This document shows positions 17,001-24,433 of a stretch of 64,000 bases of DNA, piece by piece. The position numbers and the translations under genes are program-made. Position 1 is the first letter of the stretch; each line of letters begins with the position of its first letter. The notes under the pieces were generated by a model. That model did not search any database. It was given only the letters and a program-made list of their open reading frames with translations, and was not told where the DNA came from. The stretch comes from Marinimicrobium sp038419845 (GTDB lineage: Bacteria > Pseudomonadota > Gammaproteobacteria > Pseudomonadales > Cellvibrionaceae). Location of the stretch: contig NZ_JBCAQT010000015.1 of assembly GCF_038419845.1 (NCBI RefSeq), positions 1 to 64,000 of the forward strand. Reading direction: 5' to 3'.

Positions 17001-17156
17001 GAGACCAGCTTCCCGCGCATGCAGACCGCCGTGGATGTCAGCATGGATGATCGGGGTCGCTATGTGTACGAGTCCTTCCGCGATCCCTCCGGTCCCACTC
17101 GTGTGGGCGGGCCCTCGCTGTGGGAGCTGCGTATAGGCTTCCGCTACGACTTCTGA
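14010..17156 (+). CDS. TonB-dependent receptor, Oar-like, with N-terminal carboxypeptidase-regulatory domain
   Basis: 1048-residue outer-membrane receptor. Signal peptide ends at about residue 26 (LAAPTLAQE). Residues 30-115 are a CarboxypepD_reg Ig-like domain (IQGMVTNASGNPVGDATIVVTHQ, FSARGLRVGGPYTVTI). The plug follows (SLTVDGVRLNDNFGL, SYDAIEQVSVELAPFDVQYGGFSACNINAVTKSG) with two Cys about 80 residues apart, then a large barrel ending in RIGFRYDF with the terminal aromatic typical of Bam substrates. A TonB box is not clear. Such receptors import bulky ligands; the ligand is unknown. The upstream direct-repeat array suggests induction under phosphate limitation. No enzyme gene follows in the same transcript. 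Confidence 0.9.
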   Translation: MKNVFTPGAIGLAIALASGLAAPTLAQETSSAIQGMVTNASGNPVGDATIVVTHQPTNSRDQLTTNDAGRFSARGLRVGGPYTVTITSDEGQRTIEDVYLSLGDDQSLNVVLRSTATEDILVMGNIQEQDFAAVGPSSTFGLGDLRNAPAINRDIKDVVRIDPRIYVDEGFADSVQCAGANPRFNSLTVDGVRLNDNFGLNSNGYPTERMPFSYDAIEQVSVELAPFDVQYGGFSACNINAVTKSGENEVSGSFFFDYTDDSMGGDSLEGDDISIAPFDEQRYGFSAGAPIIKDKLFIFAAYEKLEGVSTFDRGPADSSVATPVEGVSQAQVDEIDRIARELYDYDPGGLPSSLPVEDEKLLVKLDWNINEDHRAALTYNYNDGFSIAQSDGDSDELEFSNHYYERGAELNSYVGQLYSDWTDRLSTEVKLGYQELDNRQEPLGGVDFGEVQISTENDPNNDGTPSRATVYLGADDSRHANKLTYESLNLKLAATYALDNQTFLFGYEREEFDVFNMFIQESEGEYRFGSIEDFEAGTPNRITYENASGTNVKSDAAAEFGYTINTWYLQDEFYVGAADVKVVAGLRYDLYESDDLPAWNRDILNTYGLDNQQNLDGKDLLQPRLGFNWDVNSRMEVHGGVGLYSGGNPNVWISNNYSNDGVTQVEVQDRSGESVFDMDYTGEGRPIYDIPQDLFDSVAAGEGSAGGVNLLDPDFEIPSAWKYAIGGSYDFGNDLLVSTDLLYSKNQDSAIVSDISRVQTDTAVDGRPIYGSVDGRSQDFMLTNVKGDAGESLTFSLGLSKTFDFGLETAFGYAYTDSEDVNPMTSSVAYSNYTNLATADPENPGPATSNYNIPHRFTAKLAYESNFFGDYATRVTLFGSANEGRPYSYTFNNGFLFGDSTGWVERHLLYVPTGVDDANVVFGDEFDTDAFFAFVDSEGLKRGEISQRNDFNSDWWAKFDLKLEQELPGFMSNHRSSLYMVVENLGNLLNDEWGVQYETSFPRMQTAVDVSMDDRGRYVYESFRDPSGPTRVGGPSLWELRIGFRYDF

Positions 17157-17221
17157 CCCGGGTTCGGCGTCAGGTCCGGTGAGCTTGTAGTGTTTGCCTG
17201 ATTGCTAGTACACTTTGGAGC

Positions 17222-17560
17222 ATGAAGAAAAGCTCCCTGATCCTTTTTTTAATGCTGGTGGCCGTCGCGAACCTCGTCTTCGCGGCGGACTGGCATGAAC
17301 TGGTGACGGGAGACGAGGCGGCGTTGGAGCATTTGAGCAGCTCTGACGGTAACGTCGCTGCCGACCACCAAGATCATGATCATCCGCCCGGGGGCAGCTG
17401 CGTTCACAGCCACAGCTGCCATGCCCACGCCCATGTTTTTTTCGTTGAAACCGGTGGTTATGGCCTTCGCCTGCCCACCGGTCACCGCTGGCAGGCGGAA
17501 CAACTGCCGTTACCCCCTCAGCATTTCATGGCACCTGATGTGCCCCCTCCCATCGCCTGA
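17222..17560 (+). CDS. Small exported His-rich protein of the metal-efflux operon
   Basis: 112 residues with signal peptide MKKSSLILFLMLVAVANLVFAAD. The mature chain has a dense metal-ligand patch at about residues 48-72 (DHQDHDHPP, CVHSHSCHAHAHVFF) with ten or so His and two Cys. I do not know a named family. It precedes czcCBA by 99 bp on the same strand, so a periplasmic metal-binding or metal-sensing accessory of the pump is a reasonable inference, comparable in position with CzcI/CnrY-like small proteins, although not recognisably homologous. The ATG follows GGAG closely. Confidence 0.65.
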   Translation: MKKSSLILFLMLVAVANLVFAADWHELVTGDEAALEHLSSSDGNVAADHQDHDHPPGGSCVHSHSCHAHAHVFFVETGGYGLRLPTGHRWQAEQLPLPPQHFMAPDVPPPIA

Positions 17561-17659
17561 TTTCACTTCCTGGAGAACAACTGTCGATCGCTTTTGCCCG
17601 GAGCCTTGCCCGGTGCGGATCGGCAAATTTCTACCACTGAAATATCAGGCAGGTAACAC

Positions 17660-19033
17660 ATGTTTCACTCTCTATTCACCCGTCCGTCCGGGCGGCATGG
17701 GGTATTGGGGCTCTGGGCTTTTCTGCTGGCCATGGCCGCCGCGCCCGCCGGAGCGGGTTCAGCCCCCCTATCGCTGAACGAAGCGTTGGCCCACACACTG
17801 GAACGCCATCCCGAGCTGGCGCAGTTTCCCTACCGTCGGCGCGCCGCAGAGGCCCGTGAGCTCCAGGCGGGTTTGATCCCCAATCCGGAACTGGCCGTTG
17901 AAGTGGAAAACATCGGCGGCAGCGGCCGCTTTGCCGGTACGGACTCGGCCGAAGCCTCGCTGGTGCTGAGCCAACTGATTGAGTTGGGCGGTAAGCGTGG
18001 ACGGCGCGAACAGGTCGCCCGCTACCGCACCGATCTGGTGGACAGCGACTACCGGCAAGTCCGCTGGCAGGTGCTCGCGGAAACCGTACGCCGCTTTCTC
18101 AGCGTGGCCGAAGCCCAGCAAAACATCCAACTGGCGGAGCTGTCGCTGGAACTGTCGCGGGAAAGCCGCGAGACCATCCGGCAGCGTGTCCAGGCGGGAA
18201 CGACAAGTGACGCCTCACTTCAACGCTCGGCCATTGCGGTCACACGGGCCGAGCTCGCCGTAGACTCGGCCCGGCAGCAACTGGCGTCCGCGCGCGTGGC
18301 GCTGGCCGCTCAGTGGGGAGAGAGCGAACCGGATTTTGAACGGGTCCGCGCCGAGCTCTATCAGCTCGTGGCTTTGCCGGAGTTCAACCGGGTTCGCCGT
18401 CACCTGGAAAATGCACCGGAACTGTCTCGCTATATCACCGAACGACGACTTCGCGAAGCGGAATTGCAACTGGCTCGAGCTCGGGGTCGGCAGGACGTTC
18501 GAGTCGGGTTGGGCGTCAAGCAGGTACAGGAAACTGACGACCACGCCTTTACCCTGAGCCTGTCCATGCCGCTCGGCGTCAGCGATCGCAACCAGGGCGA
18601 AGTCCGAGCCCGTCGGGCCGAATTCGAGCAACTGGCGCTGGAAGAGAAAGCCTCCCGGGTAAATTTAATGGCCCGAATCCAGGGGCTTTACCAGGAGATG
18701 GAAGTGTTTCGCGGCACCGCGCTTCGTTTGCGAGGTGAGGCACTGCCTTCGGCGCGCGCCGCGCTTGACAGTATTCGCAGGGGTTATCGGGAGGGCTTGT
18801 ATACCTATCTTGATCTGGTGGATGCACGGAGGGAGCGTCTGGCGGTAGAGCGTGATGCCCTCAAGGCGGCCGTCAATTTCCACCAAACCCTGGTAACTCT
18901 GGAACAACTGACTGGCACGGGCCTGACAGGACAGTGGACTTTGACCCCCGATGGAATTGAGGGGGCCACCGAACCCTACGAACCGTCTGAACCAGAGCCC
19001 CGCCCCTACAATGAACAAGCAGGTGAATCATGA
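17660..19033 (+). CDS. czcC: CzcC-type outer-membrane efflux protein (TolC family)
   Basis: 457 residues: signal peptide (about 1-33, LAMAAAPAGAGS), then two outer-membrane efflux repeats made of long helices with Ala/Leu/Arg heptads (LSLNEALAHTLERHPELAQF; AEAQQNIQLAELSLELSRESRETIRQ; second repeat around LARARGRQDVRVGLGVKQVQE). TolC-like proteins form the trimeric channel through the outer membrane in tripartite RND pumps. GYREGLYTYLDLVDARRE near residue 385 is the conserved C-terminal signature of the CzcC branch. Its stop overlaps the adaptor gene start by four bases (ATGA), showing coupling. Confidence 0.9.
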   Translation: MFHSLFTRPSGRHGVLGLWAFLLAMAAAPAGAGSAPLSLNEALAHTLERHPELAQFPYRRRAAEARELQAGLIPNPELAVEVENIGGSGRFAGTDSAEASLVLSQLIELGGKRGRREQVARYRTDLVDSDYRQVRWQVLAETVRRFLSVAEAQQNIQLAELSLELSRESRETIRQRVQAGTTSDASLQRSAIAVTRAELAVDSARQQLASARVALAAQWGESEPDFERVRAELYQLVALPEFNRVRRHLENAPELSRYITERRLREAELQLARARGRQDVRVGLGVKQVQETDDHAFTLSLSMPLGVSDRNQGEVRARRAEFEQLALEEKASRVNLMARIQGLYQEMEVFRGTALRLRGEALPSARAALDSIRRGYREGLYTYLDLVDARRERLAVERDALKAAVNFHQTLVTLEQLTGTGLTGQWTLTPDGIEGATEPYEPSEPEPRPYNEQAGES

Positions 19034-20004
19034 AGCCGTTATCGAATGTCCGGATTTTAATGATCAGTATGATGCTCGCCCTATCCGGCATAAGCATCAA
19101 CCTACAAGCACAGGACGCCGAGCACCGAGCGCACGAGGAAGAAGCCCATGGCGGACATAACGCACATGACGAGCACGAAACGCAGAGCGCCTCTGTTGAT
19201 GCCGAAACGTTAAAGGCGTTGGGTGGAGAAATCAGAATCGCCGGTCCCGGTACAGTCCGCCAGACGGTCTCCCTGCCCGGTGAAGTTCGCCTGAACAAGG
19301 AAACGGTTGCCCAGGTCAGCCCTCGCTACCCGGCCCAGGTTGTCGATGTCAGTGCCCGAATCGGTGATTCCGTGGACGCTGGCGATACCTTGGCCGTCGG
19401 TGAAAGCTCCCAAACGCTACAGCGATTCCCTCTAAAATCGCTCATACGTGGCACGGTCATCGACCGGTCCGCAACGCTGGGCGAGCAGATCCAACCTACA
19501 GACGCCGCTTTCGTCGTGGCGGACCTGTCAACGCTTTGGGTTGATATTGCGCTCTACCCACGGCAGATCGGGCACGTGCAGAAGGGGCAGCCGGTTCGAA
19601 TCACCACAGCGTTCGGTCCCGACCCCGTCAATGCCAGGATCGACTACCTGGATCCCGTGGTCAGCGAGCAGGTGCGCACTGGCCTGGCCCGAATTTTTCT
19701 CGACAACGCTTCGGGCGAATGGAAGCCCGGAATGTTCATCGAGGCCGAGGTGACGCTGTCCGAGTCTCAAGGGGACGTGGTGGTTCCACTGACCGCCGTG
19801 ATTGAGTATGAGGTTCGTCAGGTGGTCTTTGTGCGCGAGGAAGAGAGCTGGCATCCCCGGCCGGTCACCCTGGGTGCAAAGGACCGGGATCAGGTCATCA
19901 TCCAGTCCGGACTCGAGGCGGGTGAACAATACGTCGCTAAAGGCGGTTTCACACTGAAAGCGGAGTTGCTCAAGCGCGGCTTCGAATCGGGCCACAACCA
20001 CTAA
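19030..20004 (+). CDS. czcB: CzcB-type periplasmic adaptor of an RND metal efflux pump
   Basis: 324-residue membrane-fusion protein. The N-terminus has a signal peptide (to about residue 27) then a His-rich stretch (HRAHEEEAHGGHNAHDEHE), and the C-terminus ends ESGHNH; both fit metal binding. The lipoyl half-motifs are present (VSPRYPAQVVDVSARIGDSVDAGDTLAV; LKSLIRGTVIDRSATLGEQI), followed by the beta-barrel domain (FVVADLSTLWVDIALYPRQIGHVQKGQPV) and membrane-proximal domain. It is shorter than classic CzcB (about 500) because the coiled-coil hairpin is almost absent, as in several marine homologues. Coupled to czcC by a 4-bp overlap and 15 bp before czcA. Confidence 0.9.
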   Translation: MKPLSNVRILMISMMLALSGISINLQAQDAEHRAHEEEAHGGHNAHDEHETQSASVDAETLKALGGEIRIAGPGTVRQTVSLPGEVRLNKETVAQVSPRYPAQVVDVSARIGDSVDAGDTLAVGESSQTLQRFPLKSLIRGTVIDRSATLGEQIQPTDAAFVVADLSTLWVDIALYPRQIGHVQKGQPVRITTAFGPDPVNARIDYLDPVVSEQVRTGLARIFLDNASGEWKPGMFIEAEVTLSESQGDVVVPLTAVIEYEVRQVVFVREEESWHPRPVTLGAKDRDQVIIQSGLEAGEQYVAKGGFTLKAELLKRGFESGHNH

Positions 20005-20019
20005 CAGTCGGAGGTTTTT

Positions 20020-23000
20020 ATGCAAGCGATTATTCGAGCCGCGTTGCAAAACCGGCTGCTGGTGGTGATCGCACTGGCCACCGTGATTGGCGGCTATGCC
20101 GCCTATCGGAGCCTGCCGGTGGATGCCTACCCGGACATTTCACCCTCGCTGGTACAAGTATTTGTTGAAACCGAGGGGTTGGCCCCCGAGGAGGTTGAAA
20201 AATATGTGACCTACCCGCTGGAAAGCGCCATGAACGGTTTGCCGAAGCTGGACCACGTCCGGTCGGTGTCCAATTTCGGTCTGTCGGTAGTCAACATTTA
20301 TTTCGAGGACGGCACCGACATCTATTTTGCGCGGCAACTGGTCAGTGAGCGCCTGCAGCAGGCGCGGGAGGCGATTCCCGACGGGTTTGGCGAGCCGGTC
20401 ATGGGCCCGATTACTACCGGGCTTGGGCAGATTCTGTTCTACGTGTTGGAAGACACCAGCGGCGAGTATAGCCGCACCGAAATGCGTGAAATCCAGGACT
20501 GGATCGTCAAGTTCAACCTGCAGACGGTCAAGGGCGTGACCGAAGTGCTGTCCATCGGCGGCAACGTCAAACAGTTCCAGGTGCGCATTGATCCCAAGGC
20601 GCTGTTGCGCTATGACATTTCCCTGCCGCAGGTCAAACGTCGGATCGAGGCGAACAACGCCAACGCGGGTGCCCAGTTTATCATCCAGAACGACGAGCAA
20701 TACATCGTTCGCTCCGTCGGTCTGGCAGAAAATCTGGATGACTTGCGCAACATCGTGGTCAAAAGTGTCGATGGTGTTCCGGTCTACCTGCATCAGCTCG
20801 GTGACCTGACTATTGGCGGTGAAATTCGTCGGGGGCTGACCACCAAGGATGGCAAAGGCGAAGCCGTGGTCGGCATGGTGCTCAAGCTGATTGGCGCCAA
20901 CACCTCCAACGTGATCAGTGCCGTGAAGGACGAGCTGGCAACCATTAACGCCAATTTGCCGGAAGGCATTGAAGTCAGTCCGTATTACGATCAGGCACAG
21001 CTGGTTGAAGCCGCCGTCTCCACCGTTACCAATGCGTTGTTGCAGGGTATTGCGTTGGTTGCGATCGTGTTGCTCGCCTTTATGGGCGGTTGGCGCCCCA
21101 GCCTGGTGGTGGCCTTGTCGATTCCCTTCTCGGTGTGTCTGGCATTAATTGCCATGAAGTGGTTTGGGATTTCCGCCAACCTCATGTCTCTCGGTGGCCT
21201 GGCGATTGCCATTGGTATGATGGTGGACGGTGCCGTGGTCGTAGTGGAGAACATTGACCGGCTCTTGCGTGAATCCTCCCCAGATGAGTCGCGCCTGCAC
21301 ATTGTGGCGCGAGCCAGTCAAGCGGTAGCCCGACCGATATTGTTCGCCATCAGCATCATCATCGTGGTGTTTCTGCCCCTGTTCAGCTTGCAGGGCGTGG
21401 AAGGCGCGACCTTCCGCCCCCTGGCCTACACCGTGTCGCTGGCCATGGTGGGCTCCTTGATTTTCGCCTTGGTGGTGGCGCCGGTGGCGGCCTCACTGTT
21501 AATGCGTCGTCCGAAATCGGGCCAATCCTCCAGTGAGCCTGGCGGGTTGATTGGCTTTATCGCCCGTGGGTACCGACCACTCCTGAACGGTATTATTCAG
21601 CGCCGCTGGATTGGGGTGACTATCGCCGGTGCTGTTCTTGCGGTCGGGGTGGCTGTCGGTCCGCGTCTCGGCTCGGAGTTTGTGCCCCGATTCAACGAGG
21701 GGGACTTGCTGATTCGAGCCACCATGGCACCCTCCATCTCCCTGGATAAAGCCAAACAGTCCATGACGCTGTTTGAGCGCCAGCTTCTGGAACGCTTTCC
21801 CGAGGTGACTCAGGTAGTGACACGCATAGGGCGCGGTGAAGTGGGCGCGCACGCTGACCCGGTGAACAGCGCGGAAATTTTTGTCGGGCTCAAGCCCAAA
21901 GACCAGTGGCAGACGGCCGAGACGCTTGATGGCCTATACTCTGCCATGAGTGCCGAGTTCGAAGACTTTCCGGGCACCAAGTTCAACTTTACCCAGCCTA
22001 TCGCCGCCGCCGTGGACGAACTGTTGACCGGCACCAAAGCCGAACTGGCCGCGAAGCTTTTTGGTGATGACCTCAGCGTTCTCGACCGCAAAGCCACGGA
22101 GATCGCCGAGGTCATGCGTCGTGTCGCTGGTGGGGAAGACGTGCAGAAGGACCAGGTGGGTGGTACGCCCCAGGTGCAAATCAAGTTGGACCGGGAGGCC
22201 ATTGCCCGCTATAACCTGAATGTGTCGGAGGTGCAGGAAACCATCCGCATTGCCGTGGGCGGCGACAGTGCCGGTCAGGTGTTCGAAGGTATTCGCCGGT
22301 TCGATATCTACGTACGCCTGGAAGAGTCTTCAAGAGACCGAACCGACGTCATTCGGGACCTGAAGGTTCGCAACGAACAGGGCCAGCAGATTCCTCTCAG
22401 CGAACTGGCCAGCGTGGAAGAAGTGGTTGGTCCACGGCAAGTCACCCGGGAGAACAACCAACGCTTTATCACCGTTCAGGCCAATGTGCGTGGCCGGGAT
22501 ATTGGCTCCTATGTGGCCGAGGCGGACCGGGTCATTGCCGAGCAGGTGGACCTTCCTCCAGGCTATTTCCTGAAATGGGGCGGGCAATTCGAACTTCAGC
22601 AGCAGGCCAACAAACGCCTGATGGTGGTGGTTCCGATTACCTTGGCGCTGGTATTTTTCATGCTGTACGCGAACTTCGGTTCACTGCGCAATGCGCTGCT
22701 GATCATGCTCAATATTCCTCTGGCGCTGGTCGGCGGTATTGTGTCGCTGTGGCTGGCAGGGCTGAGCCTGTCGGTACCGGCTTCCGTGGGTTTCATCGCT
22801 CTGTTTGGCATTGCGCTGGAGAACGGCCTGGTGCTGGTCAGTTACCTGAACGAGTTGGTGCGCGATGGTGTACCCATGACAAAAGCCTGTGTTCAGGGCG
22901 CGATGGCGCGCTTGCGCCCGGTCATCATGACCGCCGTCACCACCGGCCTGGGCTTGACGCCGTTGTTGTTTGCCACCGGGACGGGCAGTGAAGTGCAGCG

Positions 23001-23112
23001 TCCACTGGCGGCGGTGGTCATTGGCGGACTGGTCACAGCGACCATACTGACCTTGTTGATACTGCCCGCGTTGTACCCCTGGTTTTCCGACCCGAAGAAC
23101 ACAGACCAATAG
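20020..23112 (+). CDS. czcA: CzcA/HME-family RND heavy-metal efflux pump
   Basis: 1030-residue inner-membrane RND transporter with twelve expected helices: helix 1 at residues 11-28, a large periplasmic loop, helices 2-6 from about residue 335 (NALLQGIALVAIVLLAFMGG), second loop, and helices 8-12 to the end. The heavy-metal signature in helix 4 reads AIGMMVDGAVVVVENIDR, with the proton-relay Asp and Glu. It exports divalent cations (Zn, Co, Cd or Ni are typical) with CzcB and CzcC; the motif does not define which metal, and the Met-rich features of Cu/Ag pumps are not evident. No two-component or merR regulator gene adjoins the operon. Confidence 0.93.
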   Translation: MQAIIRAALQNRLLVVIALATVIGGYAAYRSLPVDAYPDISPSLVQVFVETEGLAPEEVEKYVTYPLESAMNGLPKLDHVRSVSNFGLSVVNIYFEDGTDIYFARQLVSERLQQAREAIPDGFGEPVMGPITTGLGQILFYVLEDTSGEYSRTEMREIQDWIVKFNLQTVKGVTEVLSIGGNVKQFQVRIDPKALLRYDISLPQVKRRIEANNANAGAQFIIQNDEQYIVRSVGLAENLDDLRNIVVKSVDGVPVYLHQLGDLTIGGEIRRGLTTKDGKGEAVVGMVLKLIGANTSNVISAVKDELATINANLPEGIEVSPYYDQAQLVEAAVSTVTNALLQGIALVAIVLLAFMGGWRPSLVVALSIPFSVCLALIAMKWFGISANLMSLGGLAIAIGMMVDGAVVVVENIDRLLRESSPDESRLHIVARASQAVARPILFAISIIIVVFLPLFSLQGVEGATFRPLAYTVSLAMVGSLIFALVVAPVAASLLMRRPKSGQSSSEPGGLIGFIARGYRPLLNGIIQRRWIGVTIAGAVLAVGVAVGPRLGSEFVPRFNEGDLLIRATMAPSISLDKAKQSMTLFERQLLERFPEVTQVVTRIGRGEVGAHADPVNSAEIFVGLKPKDQWQTAETLDGLYSAMSAEFEDFPGTKFNFTQPIAAAVDELLTGTKAELAAKLFGDDLSVLDRKATEIAEVMRRVAGGEDVQKDQVGGTPQVQIKLDREAIARYNLNVSEVQETIRIAVGGDSAGQVFEGIRRFDIYVRLEESSRDRTDVIRDLKVRNEQGQQIPLSELASVEEVVGPRQVTRENNQRFITVQANVRGRDIGSYVAEADRVIAEQVDLPPGYFLKWGGQFELQQQANKRLMVVVPITLALVFFMLYANFGSLRNALLIMLNIPLALVGGIVSLWLAGLSLSVPASVGFIALFGIALENGLVLVSYLNELVRDGVPMTKACVQGAMARLRPVIMTAVTTGLGLTPLLFATGTGSEVQRPLAAVVIGGLVTATILTLLILPALYPWFSDPKNTDQ

Positions 23113-23412
23113 CGGCGACCACCGATAGAGCGTCAGGGACGCGCAAGCGGTCAGCGCAATGGCAAACAGATTGGGTGAGACAGAGCGTCTGAGAAACTGC
23201 ATTAGGGTCGGCATAACGCTTTCATCTTAGGAGGGCAGGCCGTCAATTGACAATATAGAGCCCCGGCGAAGGCGTAAAATGGTGTTGGCGTGGGGTTGAA
23301 TCCTTGGCCTCACTTCAACATAGTAATCTAAAGTGTTGTTAAGGCACTTGCGTGCCAGAGTGCGCTTCGCTATGGTTAACATCAATGTGTTTAAAACGCT
23401 ACCGGTAGCCCT
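23113..23412. other. Intergenic region after czcA
   Basis: About 300 bases without a convincing gene. It holds a TTGACA-like hexamer near 23246 without a well-spaced -10, and a short dyad GGCAC-TTGC-GTGCC near 23342. No terminator with a T-tract is visible after czcA. Confidence 0.4.
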
Positions 23413-23730
23413 ATGATCCACCGCTCGCTACTTACCCTGTTCACAGCCCTGTTGTTGGGGGCGACGCTTTCGGCTCCGATGGTGGTGGCGATGGGGCAGG
23501 ACCATGGGGTTAAAGAGGGAGCGGCCAAGTCGTTTTCACTAACCCCCGGGGAGTGGTCGTCGCTTTCGGATCAACCCTCTGATACCGAGACGGATGAAGG
23601 GATGACGCCCCTCGTGCTGGTCTCGGTGTCGACGCTGCCGCACACGTCCGGGAAGGCGCTACCGCTTCAACCGGTGGTAGCCCGCCCCTCCGAACGTCCT
23701 CCTGCCCGCGCTTCTCCTGCTTGCCTCTAG
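23413..23730 (+). CDS. Small exported protein, unknown function
   Basis: 105 residues. Residues 1-27 form a plausible signal peptide (LLTLFTALLLGATLSAPMVVAMG). The rest is low-complexity: SFSLTPGEWSSLSDQ, acidic PSDTETDEGMTP, a hydrophobic LVLVSVSTL stretch, and a Pro/Arg/Ala tail (ARPSERPPARASPACL). I recognise no domain. It lies 300 bp downstream of czcA and 90 bp before the CBS gene. No clear Shine-Dalgarno precedes the ATG, so this may be a spurious or fast-evolving gene. Confidence 0.4.
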   Translation: MIHRSLLTLFTALLLGATLSAPMVVAMGQDHGVKEGAAKSFSLTPGEWSSLSDQPSDTETDEGMTPLVLVSVSTLPHTSGKALPLQPVVARPSERPPARASPACL

Positions 23731-23820
23731 GTTCGATTGCAATACAAAACCCGGGCAATGGCCCACCCTTCGAATATTGACGAGTGCCACATAGGGTCGC
23801 TCGTCCAAGAGGCAGTTACC

Positions 23821-24375
23821 ATGAAACCACTCAATGTTTATCGGTTGGAGCCGGTTGATCATCTAGTCCAGCCACGAGAGTTTGCAGACCTGGATGAACA
23901 GTCTCCCGCGCTATCGCTGATGACTGATTATCGTATCCATAAGCCCTACACCATCGATGCCGATGTGGCCGCGGTTGGTGTTGCCAAGTTGATGGTCATG
24001 GAAGGCGCGAGCTGCAAGCTGGTGGTGAATAAGCGGCAGGAATTTGTCGGATTGTTGACGACGGAGCGCCTGTCAGAGCAACACATCCTGGTGGCTCAAA
24101 CGCTTCAGGGGGTTGATCGGAGCGAGGTCTCGGCGTCAGACATGATGCTGCCCAGGAGCGCAGTCCCCGCACTGGATTACGAGGCGCTTAAATCAGCCAC
24201 TATTGGCGATCTGGTTCAGGCATTGCGCGAATCAGGTGAAACTCACTGCCTGGTTCTGGATCGTGACCAGCACCATATCCGAGGTGTGATATCGGTGGAT
24301 GATATCGCCGATCGGCTGCATCGGGACGTTCCCATTGCGCCCAAGCGGTCCATAGCCCAGGCACTGACGTCCTGA
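23821..24375 (+). CDS. CBS-domain pair protein
   Basis: 184 residues from ATG 23821 (GAGG eight bases upstream; a TTG at 23737 would add 28 unconserved residues). Two CBS motifs: residues about 38-95 (MTDYRIHKPYTIDADVAAVGVAKLMVMEGASCKLVV..EFVGLLTTERL) and about 110-175 (DMMLPRSAVPALDYEALKSATIGDLVQAL, HCLVLDRDQHHIRGVISVDDIADRLH). Paired CBS domains bind adenine nucleotides and regulate partner proteins; no catalytic domain is fused, so this is a stand-alone regulatory module. Its partner is not evident from the neighbourhood. It converges with the EIIC gene at a shared hairpin terminator. Confidence 0.82.
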   Translation: MKPLNVYRLEPVDHLVQPREFADLDEQSPALSLMTDYRIHKPYTIDADVAAVGVAKLMVMEGASCKLVVNKRQEFVGLLTTERLSEQHILVAQTLQGVDRSEVSASDMMLPRSAVPALDYEALKSATIGDLVQALRESGETHCLVLDRDQHHIRGVISVDDIADRLHRDVPIAPKRSIAQALTS

Positions 24376-24396
24376 TTGACTCTGCATTAATCACAA

Positions 24397-24426
24397 CGGG
24401 GAGCTGGTCGCAGTCCAGCCTCCCCG
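24397..24426. terminator. Hairpin between convergent CBS and EIIC genes
   Basis: Stem CGGGGAGCTGG / CCAGCCTCCCCG with one bulged C and a seven-base loop, located between two stops that face each other. No strong T-tract. Confidence 0.6.
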
Positions 24427-24433
24427 CTTGCTG

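Noticed and set aside
22681..23214. Minus-strand frame starting MPTLMQFLRRSVSPNLFAIA in the czcA tail
   Set aside because: The first 35 residues look protein-like, but most of the frame is antisense to czcA with a low-complexity Gln/His/Arg composition. It could at most be a remnant.
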